From positions 5,454,161 through 5,485,656 of the forward strand of contig NC_049988.1 of assembly GCF_000003815.2 (NCBI RefSeq): DNA of 31,496 nucleotides, written 5' to 3'. The translations under genes were made by a program, and so were the position numbers. The DNA is from Branchiostoma floridae. Lineage: Eukaryota; Chordata; Leptocardii; Amphioxiformes; Branchiostomatidae. This document shows, in pieces, positions 28,198 through 31,496 of the stretch (positions within the stretch are counted from its first letter, which is position 1; every line of letters begins with the position of its first letter). A model generated the notes under the pieces. The model was not told where the DNA came from. It did no database searches and saw only the letters and a list, made by a program, of their open reading frames with translations.

Positions 28198-30520
28198 CAT
28201 TTGCAAGTAAGTCATGACAAAAGACTCTAATCTCACATCCGTAAAAGACTGGGATTTCATCCCGTGAGCACTTTAGACATGACACAATCCAGAGCGTCAT
28301 GCACATGATCATTTTATTACTTTGGTTCGTTTCGGTAGAGAGGACCACTTACTGACATATTTTATGCAAATGCGGTCAATATACTTAATCAGTTATATGT
28401 CACTCGCAAATTTAACATCATCTGACAGAGGCATGAGATCGTGGAACTCTAGTTGTTAAGGCAATGACAATATTGTTCATCCACGTACATGGATTTGTAT
28501 AATATTCCAACAAGTTTCTCGATAGAATCTATAGTGCTTGAAAATTTGTCAGACTTGAAATCAAAGGACTGAATGGTAGAAAGCTGACTGTGTGCTGTGT
28601 TGCAAGCATATACTGTAAAGGTAAAAAAAAATTACCTGCAAATAAGCAAACACTATCCGTCCTCCCTGCAGCAACGTAGCCTGGAATGTAAAGCAGCATA
28701 CCCCCGGTGCTCTGCCGAGTCGGAGCCGGCGCCATTCCACCGTGAACGCCGTCCCTGCAGACAATAAACACATGTCCATTGCCTGGAACTGTTGCCTTTG
28801 GGAAAGATCTTATCAATTTAGATCAATCCGAAACTTTCCAAAGAGTTTGTTTTCCATCCTGTCCATGTGTGTCCGTGGTAGACGGAGTAGCGTCTTCCAT
28901 GTAGGATGGTTGTATACATTTTAATGCATTGTGGGTAGTATCCCAAAGGTAAATTAAAGGCCTTAAATATTGCTTATATAAACCGACCTCTATATCATGT
29001 TCACACATGTTTGACTATGTCATATGGTCTTCAAATTTGACATATTATCCATACTGCATCTAGGGCACAAGCAATTTATTGGCTTGTAACATGTCAAATA
29101 TCATGCCATATATATACGAGGTCACGATATCGGCTATTCCGCGACGAAATGATGGATTCGAAATTCAGATTTTGGGAAAATCTCTTTAATTGTGGCTGTA
29201 CAGACAGCTATTTAGATTCATATTCTATTAAGAGAAGAATTTCTCACATAGACTAATGACATAGAAATATATCGTTAAATGCCAATATGATTAAGTGACT
29301 TAAGTATATGTAAAATAATAATGACCACGTATCAATTTGCACCATTTCCTATCTGATTGCAGGGATTTTCCCTACCCCTCCTCAGTACTCCGGGTTTAGC
29401 GAACCAATAGCTGCTGATGTGTGATAAATGCAGGTACTCACCGTTGTCCTTGTACCTCACAGACGCATCCGTGTCTAAACTGGAGTCCAGTCGGGAGTCA
29501 AACAGCGGCGCCACGTATTGAGTGTCCGTTACAAAACTCGGGTAAGCCCCGGTGTTCAGGTACCCTTGGTGCAATTAAGGCATACCAAAGAACAAAAATA
29601 AAGGATCTATTGTTCTATATGCAGTTTTCTAAGTGTTTAACCATTTGTATAACGTTCCATAACAGTATACAAAATGACTATAATTCTATACTGTGACTGA
29701 GACAACGCCGGTTCTCCATGGAGCTGGCTATATGCGGCGGATATTTCCTTTTAGACATATCGACACTAGAATTTGCAGTGACAGCTGAATTTTGGACTAA
29801 CACTAAAGGTTATTCGAAACTGCTTCAAACAAAGTAGTCAAAATTGATGTTTGTTACAGCAAGATCTAACGTTATAAAAGTATTCATTTGAAAAAAAAAA
29901 TGTTCTAAAATGTATCTAATTGGTTGCAAAAACAAGGCAAAGATAGGACTAACGAAAATACCTCAAAAACAAGATATTCTAATGACAGTACTGATAGCGT
30001 AATAATTGCTACTTTGATATGAATGATGACCAACAGAACGCAAGTCATGTGACCTGCTGGGTAATGGAAAAAACACACACGACGCTCTTCAGTTTCCTCC
30101 TGTATCAGAATCCCAAGTGTATCTCTCTCTCTTCGCTTAGATTAAAACTGATTGCAATGCCTATCATCAGACAATTGTGGTATCTAATACAGCAGAAATC
30201 GTCAGCATTAAAATCCAGTCACGACTTTTCTCTATTTTTAGTCCGTTGGGATACGTGCCATGTAGAGTTAATCAGAATTTTATAGCCAATCTCCTCTGCG
30301 CCTCTCCACAAAAATTGGTTACTGATACTGCAACTATTACGTTCTGACATTGACCATGAAATTGCGGAGACCATCAAAGTGTCCGTACATCACATCACAT
30401 GTACTGACTTGTAAAGTTGGTGTAAATCGGTCATTTACGGCAGAACTTACCACTCGTAGAGATGGAGATGTTCCTGATGTAATGTCCGTAGAACTTGAAA
30501 TCAAACGACAGGCCGACTGG
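13632..30520 (-). CDS. plxdc: PLXDC/TEM7-like gene, minus-strand paralogue (N-terminus beyond window)
   Basis: Nine exons in order, 30520-30451, 29564-29442, 28754-28636, 26743-26650, 26092-25997, 25704-25623, 18835-18775, 16396-16255 and 14962-14772, join with continuous phase at every junction; a last tail exon at 13709-13632 is tentative. The product has nidogen-like motifs (LSFDFKFYGH, DTQYVAPLFD, YKDNGTAFTVEW, FTFQATLLQGGRIVFAY, VKVGVSDAY, EYHRVKLDITK), a complete PSI domain with eight cysteines, a Ser/Thr-rich stalk, one transmembrane segment and a short tail. This order is that of plexin-domain-containing protein 1/2 (TEM7, TEM7R), type I surface proteins. Signal peptide and first exons must lie right of the window. 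Introns are loaded with a MITE, a Penelope-like element, a LINE and an assembly gap, all leaving the exons intact. Orthology to PLXDC1 versus PLXDC2 cannot be decided. Confidence 0.9.
14772..14962 (-). CDS. plxdc: PLXDC minus gene, transmembrane exon
   Basis: A 191-bp exon (acceptor ttttgtcctag, donor gtaggt), phase 1 in and 0 out. It encodes NPGRLTPGPNLPPNYK, a hydrophobic segment (IVGILVGMFILIAIIAW), then TVHICSKKKSEPKVVVVQ. Fifteen codons shorter than the plus-strand exon, the difference lying in the juxtamembrane stretch. Confidence 0.9.
15327..16175. mobile_element. MITE-like element with ccctatctagaccg ends
   Basis: 14-bp perfect terminal inverted repeats: ccctatctagaccg (15327-15340) and cggtctagataggg (16162-16175). 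About 850 bp, no coding capacity, internal gtccgccatcttggatt phrases. Flanks ttaa and ctaa are near-identical and may be a decayed target duplication. Lies in the minus-gene intron, 80 bp from the stalk exon. Confidence 0.65.
16255..16396 (-). CDS. plxdc: PLXDC minus gene, Ser/Thr/Pro-rich stalk exon
   Basis: A 142-bp exon (acceptor catgcttaag, donor gtaggt), phase 0 in and 1 out. It starts VKNPPC (last PSI cysteine), then a Ser/Thr/Pro-rich run such as TTSRPSVSPSMYSSTVTSS. Three codons longer than the plus-strand stalk exon and little conserved after the cysteine. Confidence 0.8.
16839..16880 (-). ncRNA. Hammerhead-ribozyme-like core, left arm
   Basis: On the minus strand: CTC, then CTGAAGA, A, stem II GGTCG/CGACT with a nine-base loop, GAAA, ATTC, GAG. 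The CUGANGA and GAAA boxes, a stem II (one G-U pair), a minimal AA/UU stem III before UUC, and a three-pair stem I (CUC/GAG) fit the minimal hammerheads known from Penelope-like elements. One extra A lies between CUGAAGA and stem II. Activity untested. Confidence 0.5.
17035..17820 (+). pseudogene. Penelope-like RT C-terminus / GIY-YIG remnant
   Basis: Frame 1 from 17035 reads NSLPFLDTVTV and IYRKPTHTDQYVNFKSNHP, the conserved thumb-side motifs of Penelope-like reverse transcriptases. The reading moves to the +1 frame near 17215 (DPINRQKETLHVTQALKQCG), returns to frame 1 near 17395 (EVLRRIFKNH, TLRQSPVAPKDK, CGAVYHIPC), and shifts again near 17735 (HQPTLNRDGGRYRLPGIYDS). CGAVYHIPCQ...ESYIGE is the GIY-YIG endonuclease core with Y and YIG present. 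At least three frame breaks and a missing palm (no YxDD seen): dead copy. Confidence 0.8.
17870..17912 (+). ncRNA. Hammerhead-ribozyme-like core, right arm
   Basis: Same core as in the left arm: CTGAAGA 17875-17881, stem II 17883-17887 with 17897-17901, GAAA 17902-17905, then ATTC. Here TAG follows instead of GAG, weakening stem I. Confidence 0.45.
18775..18835 (-). CDS. plxdc: PLXDC minus gene, second half of PSI domain
   Basis: A 61-bp exon (acceptor gtcatatag, donor gtaggc), same length and phase as 4367-4427 on the plus strand. It encodes CSDGNDWLTTSWNDAGCPIQ. It is separated from the first PSI exon by a 6.8-kb intron containing a LINE, other repeats and the assembly gap. Confidence 0.87.
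18918..18960 (-). pseudogene. Relic resembling the PSI second-half exon
   Basis: On the minus strand GACGGCATTGATTGGTTAA closely matches GACGGCAATGACTGGTTAA of the true exon 18775-18835, about 100 bp upstream. The surrounding frame is not exon-like. Probably a decayed local duplication. Confidence 0.4.
19180..19500 (-). repeat. Possible LINE 3' UTR or separate short repeat with GAA tail
   Basis: On the minus strand the LINE stop codon is followed by (TGTA)n at 19487-19503, then about 290 bp ending in CAAGAAGAAGAATG near 19190. An open frame (19200-19541) crosses this stretch but matches nothing I recognise. It may be the LINE's own 3' UTR or an older repeat. Confidence 0.4.
19501..21790 (-). 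pseudogene. Non-LTR retrotransposon (LINE): endonuclease C-terminus and reverse transcriptase, frame-broken
   Basis: Main ORF (21348-19501, 615 aa) has reverse-transcriptase motifs in order: NYRGITL (~190), QNGFRKGRST (~225), FVDFRKAFDSID (~259), LQGDTLAPYLF (~318) and the catalytic FVDD (~369, Val for the common Ala), then a C-terminal ETWTLT...FAGHCCRA domain. Upstream in two other frames are a basic linker (VDWRAV...PKKKKSKSP) and the end of an AP-type endonuclease (SQIDYIMTRRKW, SDHRM). Frame breaks lie near 21660 and 21375, and the endonuclease N-terminus is missing: a 5'-truncated inactive copy. Clade not assigned. Same strand as the host gene, inside its 6.8-kb PSI intron. Confidence 0.88.
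21984..22772 (-). mobile_element. Inverted copy of the 1905-2992 element (truncated)
   Basis: Reverse-complement matches to 1905-2690: tttcatggaggta end at about 22772, gccatgcataaatcatgtaa, ctgcaggtgcgtttttgtca, tagttttgggatagcagggg. It stops near 21984, before the (CA)n part, next to the LINE. Several ATGCAAAT/ATTTGCAT octamers. Confidence 0.75.
22850..23120. repeat. Fragment related to the MITE at 15327-16175
   Basis: Contains gatccaagatggcggata (complement of the MITE's tccgccatcttggat), a poly-C run near 23074-23086 and a degenerate end gcatagataggatta. Partial and diverged. Confidence 0.35.
23121..24040. other. Intronic sequence, nothing recognised
   Basis: AT-rich, only short chance ORFs, no splice-phased exon found. 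Confidence 0.45.
24041..24780 (-). repeat. Dispersed repeat family, further minus-orientation copies
   Basis: acagcataactcaggatatgctg (24222) and agacaagataactcgagatgctg (24373) are two direct copies of one phrase also found at 101; ggtcaaggtcgattttgggcc, ggtgtgtgaccttggtactgcag match the complement of 2770-2810. Confidence 0.6.
24921..25020. other. Assembly gap (100 N)
   Basis: Exactly 100 unspecified bases, probably a fixed-size scaffold gap. True length unknown. Confidence 0.99.
25191..25365. repeat. Pentanucleotide array TAACA/TAGCA, 35 units
   Basis: Uninterrupted pentamers in blocks: TAACA x2, TAGCA x3, TAACA x1, TAGCA x8, TAACA x10, TAGCA x3, TAACA x8. Open in several frames only because of the period; not coding. 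Confidence 0.97.
25361..25445. repeat. Hairpin with 37-bp arms at the array edge
   Basis: taacagccatcatcaggatg (25361) pairs with catcctgatgatggctgtta (ending 25445); arms of 37 bp with two mismatches and an 11-base loop. A third copy of the arm, in direct orientation, lies left of the array at 25143-25184. Confidence 0.92.
25623..25704 (-). CDS. plxdc: PLXDC minus gene, first half of PSI domain
   Basis: An 82-bp exon (acceptor tcatctgcag, weak donor gtttga), phase 1 in and 2 out. It encodes CGDITDCNRCLNSTVGFTCG then WCASLNR, with five cysteines in PSI spacing, C-x5-C-x2-C-x8-C-x2-C. The AG left over joins A of the 61-bp exon to give Arg. The donor is non-consensus after GT, yet phase and domain continuity support it. 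Confidence 0.85.
25997..26092 (-). CDS. plxdc: PLXDC minus gene, exon between nidogen-like and PSI domains
   Basis: A 96-bp exon (acceptor actttcag, donor gtaagt), phase 1-1, encoding RERLPVKEYHRVKLDITK then VRSDTIFVLIPQP. EYHRVxL is conserved in TEM7 proteins immediately before the PSI domain. Only one of three frames is open across the exon. Confidence 0.85.
26650..26743 (-). CDS. plxdc: PLXDC minus gene, nidogen-like exon 4 of window
   Basis: A 94-bp exon (acceptor gccgatacag, donor gttagt), phase 0 in and 1 out, encoding VPEDGWADTTDGVKVGVSDA then YKVKKRPAHDP. VKVGxSDAY is the family's conserved strand. Its leftover A joins AA of the next exon to give Lys. Confidence 0.85.
28010..28065. 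repeat. Imperfect (TATC)n/(TTTC)n tract
   Basis: Repeated tatctatctttt, cttatctttatatctatctttctttcttt phrases. Confidence 0.7.
28131..28194. repeat. (TA)32 microsatellite
   Basis: 64 bases of uninterrupted TA in the intron between exons 26743 and 28636 of the minus gene. Confidence 0.97.
28636..28754 (-). CDS. plxdc: PLXDC minus gene, nidogen-like exon 3 of window
   Basis: A 119-bp exon (acceptor attgtctgcag, donor gtaatt), phase 1 in and 0 out, encoding TAFTVEWRRLRLG, then CFTFQATLLQGGRIVFAYLQ. The FTFQATLLxxGRIxFxY motif is strongly conserved in this family. The longer ORF in another frame across 28529-28816 is a shadow. Confidence 0.9.
29442..29564 (-). CDS. plxdc: PLXDC minus gene, nidogen-like exon 2 of window
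   Basis: A 123-bp exon (acceptor attgcaccaag, donor gtgagt), phase 1-1. It encodes GYLNTGAYPS, then DTQYVAPLFDSRLDSS and ASVRYKDNG. The TQYVAPL motif and the (R)Y-x-DNG end match the TEM7 family's conserved T-Q-Y-I/V-A-P-L and Y-F-DNG segments. Confidence 0.88.
30451..30520 (-). CDS. plxdc: PLXDC minus gene, nidogen-like exon 1 of window
   Basis: A 70-bp exon (acceptor atccggcag, donor gtaagt), phase 0 in and 1 out, encoding PVGLSFDFKFYGHYIRNISI then STSG. The LSFDFxFYGH...I motif is the hallmark start of the TEM7/nidogen-like domain. The upstream exon was not found in 30521-31496. Confidence 0.85.
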
Positions 30521-31496
30521 CTGCCGGATATAACATAATATATTAAAGATTAAGAGGCTCTGTCTGTAAAAACCAAGCAAAGGGTGGCCAAACTAAAAAA
30601 ATCGATTTTCCTTAAATTTTGTGTGGTGGTAGGGCCTTGGTCCAAACCTACAAAAATGGCAAAGTTTTAGATCTGCGGTCACCGGTTGCCATGGCAACGG
30701 CCATTTTTCAAAATGGCGGATTTTCACCAAGGGAAGGCCTTGGTCGCGTCCAAAATAGGCCTCATTTGGACTCCTGTAGCCCCCACAAATTAACAGATAT
30801 TTTATTGATTCTCGGATATGTTATTACCCATATTTTAATTGAAAAAATGATATATAGTGATGCTCAAAATATTTTTGTACTGAGGCGCAGCAGATGTTTA
30901 AAAATGATGTGTTTTCGTGAATTTCCAAAATTGACAAAAATCACTTTTTTGACCATTTTTATTGACCTTTAGCTCATTTACAGGCAAATCAATTTGCTTG
31001 ATTTTCGGCACAATTATAGTTTGAACCTTTGTATACATCATATGTAAAAAAAAGTTTGGGACTTTCACGTATCGGACCGTGGTGGCCCCGAGAGTAAACC
31101 AATATTTCCATTTCAAGAAAATCGTAACCATAGAATTATTCCTGGAAAAACAGTCATAGCTTACCAAAAATGAATCTCAGTTTCATTTTATGTCGCAGAG
31201 GAACTTACCTATCACTTATAAAAGCAGGGTTGTTCTAAATTTTTTTATTATTGCCTTTAAAATGATTTTATTGAGTTTTTTTGGTCATTTTTAGACCAAC
31301 AAATGTATATTTTGGCCCCAGCACCCTGGTATTGCAACCAAATGACCTGAAATTTGGTATAGGAATGTCCTGGACATGTACACACATGGGTTGATAACTG
31401 GTTTGCCATATAATAGAACAAAATGCTGAATTTTGTGACTTTTTTTGGCATTTTCGGCCCAAAAAGTACATTTTTGGCCCCTGTACCCTGGTTTTA
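30521..31496. other. Repeat-like intron sequence upstream of the first visible minus-strand exon
   Basis: AT-rich with blocks such as catttttcaaaatggcggatt and tttttggcccc...ccctggt repeated with variation at 31304-31330 and 31460-31493. The preceding nidogen-like exon was searched for on the minus strand and not found. Confidence 0.45.

Noticed and set aside
28529-28816. 95-aa minus ORF as a separate gene
   Set aside because: The correct frame in this stretch is the PLXDC exon 28636-28754; the longer ORF is a shadow.
30619-30972. 117-aa plus ORF
   Set aside because: Runs through repeat-like sequence (aaaatggcgga phrases) and has no recognisable domain.

Overview
This is animal nuclear DNA: split genes with GT-AG introns, long AT-rich introns full of transposons, microsatellites and one 100-base assembly gap. 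The gene content (nidogen-like + PSI + stalk + membrane-anchor architecture of the plexin-domain-containing/TEM7 family), the repeat types (Penelope-like element, non-LTR retrotransposon, tRNA-derived SINE, foldback-like element, many MITE-like repeats) and the intron density suggest an invertebrate deuterostome, most likely amphioxus (Branchiostoma). The species is an inference. No long ORF track entry is a host gene; the host exons are short (38-236 bp) and were found by splice sites, phase continuity and protein motifs.

The window holds two paralogous genes of the PLXDC (TEM7) family, arranged tail to tail. The minus-strand gene runs from about 30520 down to about 13630 and has nine well-supported exons. 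They encode the nidogen-like extracellular domain (five exons), a PSI/plexin repeat split over two exons, a Ser/Thr/Pro-rich stalk and a transmembrane exon, followed by a tentative cytoplasmic tail. Its first exons lie beyond the right edge. The plus-strand gene runs from 4367 to 10817 and shows the second half of the PSI domain, the stalk, the membrane exon and three cytoplasmic exons ending in a stop. Its upstream exons are not visible. The homologous exons share size (the 61-bp PSI exon), intron phase and sequence.

Layout: 1-4366, nested dispersed repeats with a hAT-like pair of ends around a 1.1-kb element. 4367-10817, plus gene; one intron contains a 3-kb foldback-like element (5343-8342) with a perfect 66-bp palindrome in its core, another a tRNA-derived SINE. 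10818-13631, intergenic region with a four-copy 124-bp tandem repeat. 13632-30520, minus gene; its introns hold a MITE (15327-16175), a Penelope-like element with inverted ends carrying hammerhead-ribozyme-like cores (16790-17963), a broken LINE (19501-21790), an inverted copy of the left-edge repeat (21984-22772), the N gap, a pentanucleotide array with a hairpin, and a (TA)32 tract. 30521-31496, repeats in what is probably the next intron.

The two genes would encode type I cell-surface proteins. In vertebrates, PLXDC1/2 act as membrane receptors (PEDF and nidogen/cortactin binding have been reported). Nothing here shows the ligand in this organism.
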